Assembly (NCBI GenBank): GCA_026646885.1
Contig: JAPKHK010000005.1
Span: 124,001-188,000 of the forward strand
DNA: 64,000 bases
Source of the DNA: Casimicrobiaceae bacterium
Lineage (GTDB): Bacteria > Pseudomonadota > Gammaproteobacteria > Burkholderiales > Casimicrobiaceae
Direction: 5' to 3'
Part shown: positions 26,138 through 34,213 of the stretch, piece by piece
Numbering within the stretch: the stretch's first letter is position 1
Layout of the letters: each line of letters starts with the position of its first letter
Notes under the pieces: model-generated
What the model saw: only the letters and a program-made list of their open reading frames with translations
What the model was told of the DNA's origin: nothing
Database searches by the model: none
Position numbers and translations under genes: made by a program

Positions 26138-26164
26138 GGGCGCCAGTCGGCGCCCTCTTTTTTT
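26138..26164 (+). terminator. Rho-independent terminator after pgeF
   Basis: GGGCGCC-AGTC-GGCGCCC is followed by a T-rich run (TCTTTTTTTT). It lies between pgeF and the convergent DUF2863 gene. Confidence 0.92.
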
Positions 26165-26193
26165 GTCCGAACCTGGGCGTGCACCCGGTCTGA

Positions 26194-27366
26194 TCAGTGC
26201 AGGTGGCCTGCGCTGCCGCGCCCCTCTTCGAGCGGTTCGATGTGTACGGCCTCACCCGCGGCATTGGGGAAGAGTGGGGCGCCACAATCGTCACAGTATT
26301 CGAAGGGGAAGGTCTGTTCCAGCGTCTGCACCTCGCCGACGCCGCATTCGCGCAGTACCGACTCGATCTCCTGCGCCGTCGCGCCGAGTTCATTCTCCCC
26401 TTCGAGCATGGGCCAAACGACGCCATGCACCACTTCGCCCGAATCATCGGCCGAGAAGCTTACTCGAAATTCCATCAAATCATGCTCTTGGAACGGTGCA
26501 AGGACAACTTTCAGGTTTTCGACCGCGATGTTGAAGCTCATCTCCAGGAACGCGGCACCGGCACGCAAAGAATACGGCCGAAGTTCGCGGTCGGAATTGC
26601 GGCAGGCGGAAAAGAACGCATCGGGCAAGACGACTTCGAAGGCGCATGCCGGCAGCGCACCCTGAAGCGCGGGGGCGCCTTGGGCACGCCATTGGACATC
26701 GACGCTCTCCCGCGTGGCATCCGGTTCTTGCCAGCGAAAGTGCGCTTGACCAACGGGTGCGGCAATCGCCGCCAAGAGGTAGCGAGAATCAGCTATGAAA
26801 TTGGCCGTTTCGGCGAGGCGCTTGGGGTCGATGTGCAAGTTCTTGGCGGCCAGCGCGGCGGCCCATAGCTCCTTGGCCAGGGCGAGCGTGGGACAGAACC
26901 CGCGCGGCAGTTGATCAATGCTGAAGAGTGCATCAGCCAAACCCAGGCGAGTTCCCCCGGCTAGCACATGCGCCTGCAGATGAACGCGAATATCGTTGAG
27001 GACACCGGCTGGAACGGTCCCGGTGGGAATGCCGAAACGTGACCACGCCAGGATGGGAACAGCGATCAACACCATCGCGAACTCGCCCTCGGATGTGGCA
27101 AAGCGTGTTCCCTCACAATGCGCCTCGAGTGCATCGGCCAGTTCGTCACTGGCCCGGGTATTGGCGTTATAGAGGTGCTCCTGCGCCGCGATCAGGGCAT
27201 CTTCGTTGCCGGCCTTGAGCATCTTCTCGACCTGGGCGCTCAAACGTTGCTCCCAGTAGCCGTCTTCGGTGCGGCTTCCTGAGTTGGCGAGGCCGGTGGC
27301 AAAGCGCACCAAATGTTCGGCTTCTCGGGTGAGTCGGGTGCGGTGGGTCTGGCGAGAGCGCTTCAT
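26194..27366 (-). CDS. DUF2863 family protein
   Basis: The product is 390 residues, mainly alpha/beta, with no signal peptide or membrane span. The N-terminal block (KRSRQTHRTRLTREAEHLVRF, LANSGSRTEDGYWE) fits the DUF2863 family that I know from betaproteobacteria. The C-terminus holds a CxxC pair (YCDDCGAPLFPN), a possible zinc site. I start it at 27366; an in-frame start 26 codons upstream would overlap the M14 promoter region. Function is unknown. Confidence 0.8.
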   Translation of the reverse strand: MKRSRQTHRTRLTREAEHLVRFATGLANSGSRTEDGYWEQRLSAQVEKMLKAGNEDALIAAQEHLYNANTRASDELADALEAHCEGTRFATSEGEFAMVLIAVPILAWSRFGIPTGTVPAGVLNDIRVHLQAHVLAGGTRLGLADALFSIDQLPRGFCPTLALAKELWAAALAAKNLHIDPKRLAETANFIADSRYLLAAIAAPVGQAHFRWQEPDATRESVDVQWRAQGAPALQGALPACAFEVVLPDAFFSACRNSDRELRPYSLRAGAAFLEMSFNIAVENLKVVLAPFQEHDLMEFRVSFSADDSGEVVHGVVWPMLEGENELGATAQEIESVLRECGVGEVQTLEQTFPFEYCDDCGAPLFPNAAGEAVHIEPLEEGRGSAGHLH

Positions 27367-27481
27367 GAAGTTGGAATCAGGCGGGAGAACTTTGCATTTT
27401 AGCATCTCCCCGCTCTCCCGCCGGAAAGGGCCACGGCAAGCCATTCCCAGCTACAATGCGGTTTCTCTGAGGGCCCTGGCA

Positions 27482-28597
27482 TTGAAGATCAGTTCGAACT
27501 TTGACAGCGGCGCCATCGAGGTCGTGGCGCTCGAACAACCGCGGAGCATACGAGTGCGGGTGCGTGCGGATAACGCCGCCGATTTCACCCAATGGTTTCA
27601 TTTTCGCTTGCAGGGAGCCGCTGGCCAAGCCTGTCGCCTGGTTTTCGAGAATGCGGGGGCCTGCACTTATCCCGAGGGCTGGCGCGATTACCGCGCGGTG
27701 GCATCGTACGACCGTCAGCATTGGTTCCGCGTGCCTACCACCTACGATGGGCAGGAAATGGTGGTCGAATGCACCCCCGAGCGCGACAGCGTCTATTTTG
27801 CCTATTTCGAGCCCTACAGCTGGGAGCGCCACCTTTCGCTGCTGGGCGCCGCTGAGAATTCACCGTTGGCACGAGTGCTCGATTTGGGAAGCAGTGTCGA
27901 AGGCCGCGATCTCAACCTGATCGAAATTGGCGCGCCCGCCTCCCACAAGCGCCAGGTATGGATCACCGCCCGCCAGCACCCGGGTGAAACCATGGCCGAG
28001 TGGTTCGTCGAGGGCCTGCTGGAGCGCCTACTGGATCGTGACGATCCTTTCGCTCGACGCCTCCTCGAGCGCGCCGTCCTGCACGTCATGCCGAACATGA
28101 ATCCGGACGGCAGCGTCCGCGGGAACCTGCGCACCAACGCGGCGGGCGCGAATCTCAATCGCGAATGGATGGCGCCGTCGCTTGCCAGCAGCCCCGAGGT
28201 CTATTGGGTGCGCCAGCGGATGCGGGAGACGGGCGTCGATCTATTCGTCGACGTGCATGGCGACGAAGTAATCCCCTACAACTTCATATCGGGCTGCGAG
28301 ATGCTGCCCTCAGTAAGCGAAGCGCAGCGGACCAACCAAGAGCGTTTCGTCGCCGCCTACAAGCGCGCCAGCCCTGATTTCCAGGACCGCCACGGCTATG
28401 AGCCGAGCCGCTACGACCAGGATGCGCTCAAGCTCGCCTCGAAACATGTCGGTCATCATTTCGGGTGCGTTTCACTGACCCTCGAAATGCCGTTCAAGGA
28501 CAATGCCGACCTGCCCGACTTGGAAACCGGATGGAGCGGCGCTCGCAGCGCGCGCCTGGGTGCAGCGGCTTTGCAGCCCATTGTGGAAGTCCTATAA
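27482..28597 (+). CDS. M14 cytosolic-carboxypeptidase-like metallopeptidase
   Basis: The 371-residue product has an N-terminal beta domain typical of the AGBL/CCP branch of M14 (WFHFRLQG, YPEGWRDY, YFEPYSW), then the zinc carboxypeptidase domain. Zinc ligands are His166 and Glu169 (ARQHPGETMAEW) and His260 (DVHGDE); the catalytic Glu is 336 in TLEMPFKDN. It removes C-terminal residues of a cytoplasmic target; eukaryotic relatives remove Glu side chains. The start is probably TTG at 27482, with GAGGG eight bases upstream; no ATG gives a good N-terminus. A TACAAT box lies at 27452-27457. Confidence 0.88.
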   Translation: MKISSNFDSGAIEVVALEQPRSIRVRVRADNAADFTQWFHFRLQGAAGQACRLVFENAGACTYPEGWRDYRAVASYDRQHWFRVPTTYDGQEMVVECTPERDSVYFAYFEPYSWERHLSLLGAAENSPLARVLDLGSSVEGRDLNLIEIGAPASHKRQVWITARQHPGETMAEWFVEGLLERLLDRDDPFARRLLERAVLHVMPNMNPDGSVRGNLRTNAAGANLNREWMAPSLASSPEVYWVRQRMRETGVDLFVDVHGDEVIPYNFISGCEMLPSVSEAQRTNQERFVAAYKRASPDFQDRHGYEPSRYDQDALKLASKHVGHHFGCVSLTLEMPFKDNADLPDLETGWSGARSARLGAAALQPIVEVL

Positions 28598-28619
28598 CCC
28601 GGAGGAGGTCGACCAGAAA

Positions 28620-29255
28620 ATGCACACGCTACTCGTCACTAATCCCAAAGGCGGCGCCGGAAAGTCGACGCTCGCCACCAATTTGGCGGCCTGGCTGGCC
28701 GGGCGCCGGCAGAAAGTCGGCCTGCTCGATCTCGACCGCCAACAGTCAGCCACGCAATGGCTCAGGCGGCGCTCGGAGTTTCTTCCCGAAATCCGGGGCG
28801 TCGGGCGCGACGAGGATCGCGCTGCGCTGCGCGCGCAGGAACTCGATTGGTTGGTGATCGACAGCCCGGCGGGCTTGCACGGCGAAGAGCTGCGCGACGC
28901 GGTCCGCCGCGCCGACCTCCTGCTGGTGCCGGTGGCGCCCTCGGCCTTCGACATGGACGCCACCCGCGACTTTCTCAAAGTAATCGCCGAATACAAGGCC
29001 ATACGCAAGGGCGACTTGCCGGTCGGCCTGGTGGGCAATCGCATCGACTCGCGCACCCTGTCGGCGCAGGAACTCGAGGAATTCCTCGATGGCTGCGGAT
29101 TCCCCTTGGTGGCGCACCTGCGCGACGGGCAGGTCTATGTGCATTGCGCCCGCGATGGCGTGTCCGTGTTCGAGCTGCCGCGCTCCCGCGCCGAACAGGA
29201 TTGGGAGCAGTGGCGACCACTGACCCGCTGGATCGGACAACAGTTCAAGAAGTAG
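28620..29255 (+). CDS. ParA/MinD-family ATPase, orphan
   Basis: The 211-residue deviant Walker-A ATPase has KGGAGKST at 10-17, DLDRQQSA (Walker A') and VIDSPAG (Walker B). It resembles ParA/VirC1-like proteins that position cargo on the nucleoid. No ParB-like gene or DNA-binding domain is present nearby, so it is not a standard chromosome partition pair. It begins 22 bases after the M14 gene in the same direction, with GGAGGAGG upstream at a rather long spacing, and probably shares its transcript. Confidence 0.9.
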   Translation: MHTLLVTNPKGGAGKSTLATNLAAWLAGRRQKVGLLDLDRQQSATQWLRRRSEFLPEIRGVGRDEDRAALRAQELDWLVIDSPAGLHGEELRDAVRRADLLLVPVAPSAFDMDATRDFLKVIAEYKAIRKGDLPVGLVGNRIDSRTLSAQELEEFLDGCGFPLVAHLRDGQVYVHCARDGVSVFELPRSRAEQDWEQWRPLTRWIGQQFKK

Positions 29256-29310
29256 CTGGCGCTACTCGGCGCGCGAAGCAATCGCGGAGTGGCCGGTTCT
29301 TACGCAGCGC

Positions 29311-30129
29311 TCACACCGGAATGCCGATGATCACGCTGGAAGCCTTGAAGACGCCGATGGCTTTTTCACCGATAGCCAACTGAAGCGCCTGGACGCTTTC
29401 TTCGGTCACCGTGGCGGCCAGATGCCCGCCGCCGTCCAGATCGATGCGCACCTCGGCGTTCACCGCGCCCTGCGTGATCGAAGCCACCGTCCCGCGCAAT
29501 TGGTTGCGGGCGGAAAGCGGCAAGCGCTCCTCGCCGCGGGCAATGATGACCGACGATGATTTCACCAAGGCGAAGGCCTTGGTTTTGATCTTCAGACCCA
29601 GCGCATCGGTGCTTTCGCGGGTGATGATGGCCACGATGCCCTGCCCGCCGGGTAAGGTGAGCTCCACTTCGTCGTTGACCGCTCCGGCGCGTATGGCCGT
29701 CACGGTGCCGAGAAACTGATTGCGGGCGCTGGTTTTCATGTTGAGCGTCTTCAAGAGATCGAGGTCGGCATGGAGACCCGCCGCCTCGGTGTTGAGCAGC
29801 TTGACGAAGCGCGCATGCGCCGCTTCAACCTGGGCAAAGCGCGCAATCAATTCTTGGCCGCGCGAGGTCAACTTCGTGTAACCACCGCCACGCCCACCGG
29901 TGGCGCGCTCGACCAGCGGTTCACCGGCCAAGTTGTTCATGGTGTCCACCGCGTCCCACGCGGCTTTGTAGCTCATGCCGATGGCTTTGGCCGCCTGCGT
30001 GATGGAACCGGTTTGGTCGATAGCCTGGAGCAAGCCGATGCGCCCGTGACCGCCGAAGTTGGCCTCCCCCGAGGTAAGCCACAGCGAACCTCGCAGCGCC
30101 AAGGGCTTGCGTTGGCGGCGCGTGCTCAC
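29311..30129 (-). CDS. modE: Molybdate-responsive regulator ModE
   Basis: The 272-residue product has an N-terminal winged helix (GGHGRIGLLQAIDQTGSITQAAKAIGMSYKAAWDAVD, here only described) and two C-terminal Mop domains (SARNQFLGTV and SARNQLRGTV begin each), so it has the full E. coli-type layout. With molybdate bound it represses the mod transport genes. The start is GTG at 30129, preceded by GGAAGG at seven bases. It sits downstream of the modABC genes on the same strand, after a tandem repeat. Confidence 0.95.
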   Translation of the reverse strand: MSTRRQRKPLALRGSLWLTSGEANFGGHGRIGLLQAIDQTGSITQAAKAIGMSYKAAWDAVDTMNNLAGEPLVERATGGRGGGYTKLTSRGQELIARFAQVEAAHARFVKLLNTEAAGLHADLDLLKTLNMKTSARNQFLGTVTAIRAGAVNDEVELTLPGGQGIVAIITRESTDALGLKIKTKAFALVKSSSVIIARGEERLPLSARNQLRGTVASITQGAVNAEVRIDLDGGGHLAATVTEESVQALQLAIGEKAIGVFKASSVIIGIPV

Positions 30130-30130
30130 T

Positions 30131-30350
30131 CGTGTACCTTCCCCCCATCCCCCTTCTGGTGAAGGGGGTGAGTACGGTTCGCGGGCGGTGCCCGCTCCGG
30201 TGTTTGGCTTGCGCGCCCTTGGGGCGGCCCGGCGGGCGGCCGTGTACCTTCCCCCCATCTCCCTTCCCGGGAAAGGGGGTGACGCAGGTTCCCCGCTGCG
30301 CGGCTCCGGGTAGTGGCCTGGCGCCCCTTCGGGCGGCCGCGCGGGGCGCT
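30131..30350. repeat. Tandem 110-bp repeat between modC and modE
   Basis: Two copies (30131-30240 and 30241-30350) both begin CGTGTACCTTCCCCCCAT and share the internal run CCCTT-(gap)-GAAGGGGGTGA, GCTCCGG, and a GGGCGGCC-rich end. Each contains short palindromes. They fill the whole modC-modE gap and end at the modC stop. They look like REP-type elements in tandem. Confidence 0.75.
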
Positions 30351-31024
30351 CATGGCGCTCTCTGCCGAGGCCGGCCGGCTTCGATCTCGATCACTTCCTC
30401 GGCAAACAGCGACACATCTTCCTCGTCGTGGGTAATCAGAATGATCGGCAAGCGCAGTTCGCCTTGCAGTGCCAAGAGTTCCCCACGCAGGTGCTGCCTC
30501 AGTTTGCGGTCAAGCGCGGCGAAGGGCTCGTCGAGCAAAAGCGCGCGCGGTTCGGTTACCAGGGCGCGCGCCAGCGCCGCGCGCTGTTGCTGGCCGCCGG
30601 AAATCTGCGCGGGGTAGAGATCTTCGACCCCGCCCAGATCGAAGCCCGCAATCCATCTCTCCACCCCTGGATCGGCACAGCGCCGCGAGGGATTGCGCAA
30701 CCCATGATCGAGCCCGAAGGCGATGTTCTGGCGCACGGTGAGATGAGGAAAAAGCGCATAGTTCTGGAAGACGAAAGCGAGCCGCCGCGACTGTGGTCTG
30801 ACATCGATGCCGGCCTCCGAATCATAAAGCGCCTCGCCCTGAAAGGCGATTCGCCCCGCATCCGGCGGTACCAACCCGGCCAACATTTTGAGCGTCTGGC
30901 TCTTGCCGGCGCCCGATGGGCCGAAGAGCACCAGCCGAGCGGCATCACTTGCGAACGCCACGTCGAGGGCGAAGGCCTTCTCGCGACTTCCATAGCGCTT
31001 GCGGAGATCGATCTGCCAAATCAC
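30350..31024 (-). CDS. modC: Molybdate ABC transporter ATPase ModC, short form
   Basis: The 224-residue ABC ATPase has Walker A GPSGAGKS, signature ISGGQQQR and Walker B ALLLDEP. It powers molybdate uptake with ModB. E. coli ModC (about 350) has a C-terminal Mop-like domain which is absent here. The start is GTG at 31024, overlapping the modB stop as GTGA. Position and neighbours leave little doubt about the function. Confidence 0.93.
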   Translation of the reverse strand: MIWQIDLRKRYGSREKAFALDVAFASDAARLVLFGPSGAGKSQTLKMLAGLVPPDAGRIAFQGEALYDSEAGIDVRPQSRRLAFVFQNYALFPHLTVRQNIAFGLDHGLRNPSRRCADPGVERWIAGFDLGGVEDLYPAQISGGQQQRAALARALVTEPRALLLDEPFAALDRKLRQHLRGELLALQGELRLPIILITHDEEDVSLFAEEVIEIEAGRPRQRAP

Positions 31025-31710
31025 CGCGGCTCCCGTCCAAAAGCGCCCCTAGCCCCGGCGGGCAAAACGCGCCCGGCGGCGAGCAGAACGCACAGCGAAA
31101 CCACTGAAGTGACCAGCACCAGGAAATTGGCGGTGTCATCCTGTCCCGCCTGGGCAGCCTCGTACACCGCGATGGACAGCGTTTGGGTTTGGCCGGGAAT
31201 GCTCCCCGCGACCATCAGCGTCGCGCCAAATTCCCCCATGGCGCGCGCAAACGCGAGCAGCGTGCCGGCCAGAATGCCACGCGACGCCAAGGGCAGCGAA
31301 ACGCGCAGAAAAATGGCGAACTCGGAAACACCCAGGCTGCGGGCCGCTTGTTCCAATTCGGAGTCGAGCGCTTCGAAAGCGGCGCGCGCCGCCTTCAACA
31401 CCAGTGGCAGAGAGACCACTGCCGCGGCTAAAACCGCTGCCTGCCATGTGAAAATCAGGCGAATTCCGAAGGTCTCGAGCAGCCAAGCGCCAATCGGCCC
31501 ACGCGAGCCGATCAGCACCAAGAGGTAATAACCCAGCACCGTCGGCGGCAGCACCATGGGCAGGGTGAGCACGGCGTCGAGAAAGTCGCGGCCCGGAAAG
31601 CGCCGGCGTGCGAGCAGGAAACCCAGGGCCACGCCGAGCGCCAAGTCGATGATAATCGCAAAACCCGCGACCTTGAGCGACAGTGCGAGCGGAATCCAGG
31701 CTTCGGTCAT
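31021..31710 (-). CDS. modB: Molybdate ABC transporter permease ModB
   Basis: The 229-residue inner-membrane permease has about five helices and the EAA loop (LEQAARSLGVSEFAIFLRVSLP). It forms the channel for molybdate with two ModC ATPases. The start ATG overlaps the stop of a possible small frame upstream. It is translationally coupled to modC. Confidence 0.95.
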   Translation of the reverse strand: MTEAWIPLALSLKVAGFAIIIDLALGVALGFLLARRRFPGRDFLDAVLTLPMVLPPTVLGYYLLVLIGSRGPIGAWLLETFGIRLIFTWQAAVLAAAVVSLPLVLKAARAAFEALDSELEQAARSLGVSEFAIFLRVSLPLASRGILAGTLLAFARAMGEFGATLMVAGSIPGQTQTLSIAVYEAAQAGQDDTANFLVLVTSVVSLCVLLAAGRVLPAGARGAFGREPR

Positions 31711-31814
31711 GGCGACTCCATTTCGCGGTCCGGCGGCATGGCGGCCACCTGAGTGGTGAGCATTGCCTCGACGGCAGGATCGGCAGAGTTGAAGATCACC
31801 GGGGGTCGTTTCAT
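31707..31814 (-). CDS. Possible small protein between modA and modB
   Basis: A 35-codon frame (begins MKRPPVIFNSADPAVEAM, ends DREMESP) closes with a TGA that overlaps the modB ATG as ATGA, a common sign of coupled translation. Third codon positions are mainly G or C. No ribosome site is clear and no family is known. It could be only an open stretch. Confidence 0.3.
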   Translation of the reverse strand: MKRPPVIFNSADPAVEAMLTTQVAAMPPDREMESP

Positions 31815-31905
31815 GAGGACTTGTATCTGTGGGTATTCTTCATGGCAGATTCCATATCACGCATCCTGGCGCCCGCGCGCCCCGCCACTACGGGGCCGAA
31901 CTCGC

Positions 31906-32661
31906 TCACGGCGCCTCGAAGCCGTACTTGGCAAGGACCGCCTGCCCGCGGGCGGAGAGAACGTAGGCCATGAACTCGCGCGCCTCGGTCGGATGAGCCG
32001 CTTTGGCCGTCGGCGCCATCGGATAGTTGAAGGAGCTGTCCAGCGGCACCGCGCGAACCCACCGCAGCTTGTCCGTGGCAATCGCGGCGTCGGTGGCATA
32101 GACGAAGCCGGCTTCGACTTCACCGCGCACCACATAGTCGAGCGCCTGACGCACCGACTGGGCAAACACCAGCTTGGGCGCTAGGTTGTCCCATAGCCCA
32201 GCAGCAACCAGCTCTCGCTTGGCGTAACGCCCGGCGGGCACGCTCGCCGGATTGCCGACGGCGATACGCCGGACTGCAGGGGCAGTCAGATCGCTCAGCG
32301 CGGCGAGCTGAACTTGGTCGTTCGCGGGCGCAACCAGGACCAGCGTGTTGCGTGCAAAGTTGCGCCGATCGTGCGAAGCGACGAGACCATGCCTCTGGGC
32401 GAGATCCATCGACTCCTGGTCGGCGCAGGCTAGAAGGTCGACCGGCGCACCGTTGCTGATCTGGCGCACCAGCACATCGGAAGCGCCGAAATTGAATATC
32501 ACTCGGGTTTCGGGATGCGACTGGCGATATTCCCGTGCAATCTCGCTGAAGGCATTGCTCAAGCTCACCGCCGCGGAAACGATCAGATCGCCGGCGCAAG
32601 CCGTCTGCGCGAGCAACAGTGTAGAGACCGTCAGCGTCGCGCGAAAGTTGGCCAAGAGCAT
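31906..32661 (-). CDS. modA: Molybdate-binding periplasmic protein ModA
   Basis: The 251-residue protein has a signal peptide (about 1-23, ending AQTACAG) and the ModA fold: SAAVSLSNAF (oxyanion-binding loop), FNFGASDVLVRQISNGAPVDLL, and GEVEAGFVYATDA. It captures molybdate or tungstate in the periplasm. A ModE-type operator stands 33 bases upstream. It is separated from modB by about 200 bases. Confidence 0.94.
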   Translation of the reverse strand: MLLANFRATLTVSTLLLAQTACAGDLIVSAAVSLSNAFSEIAREYRQSHPETRVIFNFGASDVLVRQISNGAPVDLLACADQESMDLAQRHGLVASHDRRNFARNTLVLVAPANDQVQLAALSDLTAPAVRRIAVGNPASVPAGRYAKRELVAAGLWDNLAPKLVFAQSVRQALDYVVRGEVEAGFVYATDAAIATDKLRWVRAVPLDSSFNYPMAPTAKAAHPTEAREFMAYVLSARGQAVLAKYGFEAP

Positions 32662-32693
32662 GGGTGCAGCGAACCGAAAGTCAAGTGAAGATG

Positions 32694-32717
32694 CGTAATA
32701 TATCTCTCGATATAACG
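32694..32717 (-). promoter_or_regulatory. ModE operator upstream of modA
   Basis: CGTAATATA-TCTCTC-GATATAACG has two half sites of the form CGT[AT]ATAT in inverted order with a six-base spacer, matching the known ModE box. It is placed where it would block modABC transcription when molybdate is plentiful. Confidence 0.8.
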
Positions 32718-32752
32718 CTGCGCAAGGTCGCCTGGAATAGAGCGGCCTTGCT

Positions 32753-33187
32753 CTAAGCGCTCACGAATAGCTTTGCCACGACTTGGAGCGGAGTGGCGAT
32801 CCGCAGCGGAATGTCGGCGGGTAAGCGTCGCGCCAAGACGAGCAGAGCACGATCATAAGTGAGCAGCCAATCCGCGCCCGCGGTCGCGGCGAGAATCAGG
32901 AATTTCTGATCGTCAGCATCGCGGCACACCGGCAGCCCGCGCAGCGCGGCCTTTTCCGGCACCTGCCGCGTGCGCGCGGTGTAGGCCGCGGCCGCTTCGG
33001 CTTGACGCGCCGCGGAGAGCTTGAGGGTCGGGTAGGTGAGCACGCGCGAGAACTCCGCGGCGCAAGCCGCGGTGGTGATCACCTCGGCCTCGCCGACGGT
33101 AATGCGCAGCGCCAGGGGTTGAAAACGCGCATCGTCGAAAACCAGCCAGTCGAGCGCGACATTGGTATCGAGGACGAGCTTCAACAT
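32753..33187 (-). CDS. PIN-domain protein (VapC-like), no antitoxin seen
   Basis: The 144-residue PIN fold has LVLDTNVALDW at its start (first metal Asp, residue 7), FSRVLTYP, and DADDQKFLILAATAGADWLLTYD with further acidic residues. These proteins are Mg-dependent RNases, often the toxin of a VapBC pair. Only 84 bases separate it from the divergent dusC start, so there is no room for an antitoxin upstream, and downstream lies modA. The frame continues upstream antisense to dusC, but homology begins at 33187. Confidence 0.85.
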   Translation of the reverse strand: MLKLVLDTNVALDWLVFDDARFQPLALRITVGEAEVITTAACAAEFSRVLTYPTLKLSAARQAEAAAAYTARTRQVPEKAALRGLPVCRDADDQKFLILAATAGADWLLTYDRALLVLARRLPADIPLRIATPLQVVAKLFVSA

Positions 33188-33271
33188 GCCAAGAATTGTA
33201 CCCCGGCGAATGGGTTGCTCCCTGGCCCACGCGCAGCGCCAGCACCGCGCCCGGTTAGTTACAATGACGCC

Positions 33272-34213
33272 ATGCGTGTTTTGCTCGCCCCCATGGAAGG
33301 GCTCGCCGACGATGTCCTGCGCGGCATCCTCACCGCTGCTGGCGGTTACGACCTTTGCGTCAGTGAATTTTTGCGCGTCAGCGGCACCTTGCTGCCGCGC
33401 CGTGCCTTTCTTCGCCTGGCACCCGAATTGGGCCAGGGGGCGCGCACCCCCGCGGGCACGCCTCTGCGCTTGCAATTGCTGGGCAGCGACCCTTCGTGCC
33501 TTGCCGAAAACGCGGCGCGCGCGGCCGAGTTTTCGCCCTTTGGCATCGATCTCAATTTCGGTTGCCCGGCCCCGCTGGTTAATCGGCATGGCGGCGGCGC
33601 GGCTTTGCTGGCCGAACCCGAACAGCTTTATGCCATCGTCGCGGCAGTGCGCCGCGCCGTGCCCAAAGCGATTCCCGTCACCGCCAAAATGCGCCTGGGT
33701 GTGCGCCACCCCGAAGAAGCGCTGACGATCGCCAGCGCTTTGGCGGCCGGCGGCGCCGACGAATTGGTGGTGCATGCACGCACCCGCGCCGACGCGTACA
33801 GCACGCCGGCGCGCTGGGAATGGCTGGCCCGCATCCGCGAGGCGGTGGCGGTGCCGGTGTTCGCCAATGGCGACATCTGGAACCGCGTCGACTACGACGC
33901 CTGTATTCGCATTTCCGGCTGTCGCGATGTGATGCTGGGTCGCGGTGCGTTGGCCGACCCCTTCCTGGCGCAACGCCTGCGCGGCACGGAACCGGCACCG
34001 GACCATGCGAAGCTGGCACCTCTGCTGCACACCTATTGGCAGGCCGTACAAGAAAAGGTGCTGCCGCGGCATGCGCCGGGGCGGCTCAAGGCCTGGCTCT
34101 GCTGGCTCGCCCGCGGCGATGCCTGGGCTCGCGCCTTGCACGAACGCATCCGCCCCTTGCGCGAACCCGCAGCAATCGACGCAGCGCTAGAGGCAGCGGC
34201 TGCGCCGCGCTAG
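33272..34213 (+). CDS. dusC: tRNA-dihydrouridine synthase, DusC-type
   Basis: The 313-residue flavin enzyme has the Dus TIM-barrel start VLLAPMEGLADDVLR, catalytic Cys98 in DLNFGCPAPLVN and K-M-R in AKMRLG. It reduces uridine in the tRNA D-loop; the compact C-terminal domain and the sequence fit DusC (U16). A TACAAT box ends six bases before the ATG and no ribosome site is visible. It ends four bases inside the convergent M61 gene. Confidence 0.9.
   Translation: MRVLLAPMEGLADDVLRGILTAAGGYDLCVSEFLRVSGTLLPRRAFLRLAPELGQGARTPAGTPLRLQLLGSDPSCLAENAARAAEFSPFGIDLNFGCPAPLVNRHGGGAALLAEPEQLYAIVAAVRRAVPKAIPVTAKMRLGVRHPEEALTIASALAAGGADELVVHARTRADAYSTPARWEWLARIREAVAVPVFANGDIWNRVDYDACIRISGCRDVMLGRGALADPFLAQRLRGTEPAPDHAKLAPLLHTYWQAVQEKVLPRHAPGRLKAWLCWLARGDAWARALHERIRPLREPAAIDAALEAAAAPR

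Noticed and set aside
31811..32062. 83-codon minus frame in the modA-modB region
   Set aside because: It overlaps the end of modA in another frame; the smaller frame at 31707-31814 is the better candidate.
33188..34141. Upstream extension of the PIN-protein frame
   Set aside because: It is antisense to dusC; the PIN fold begins at 33187.
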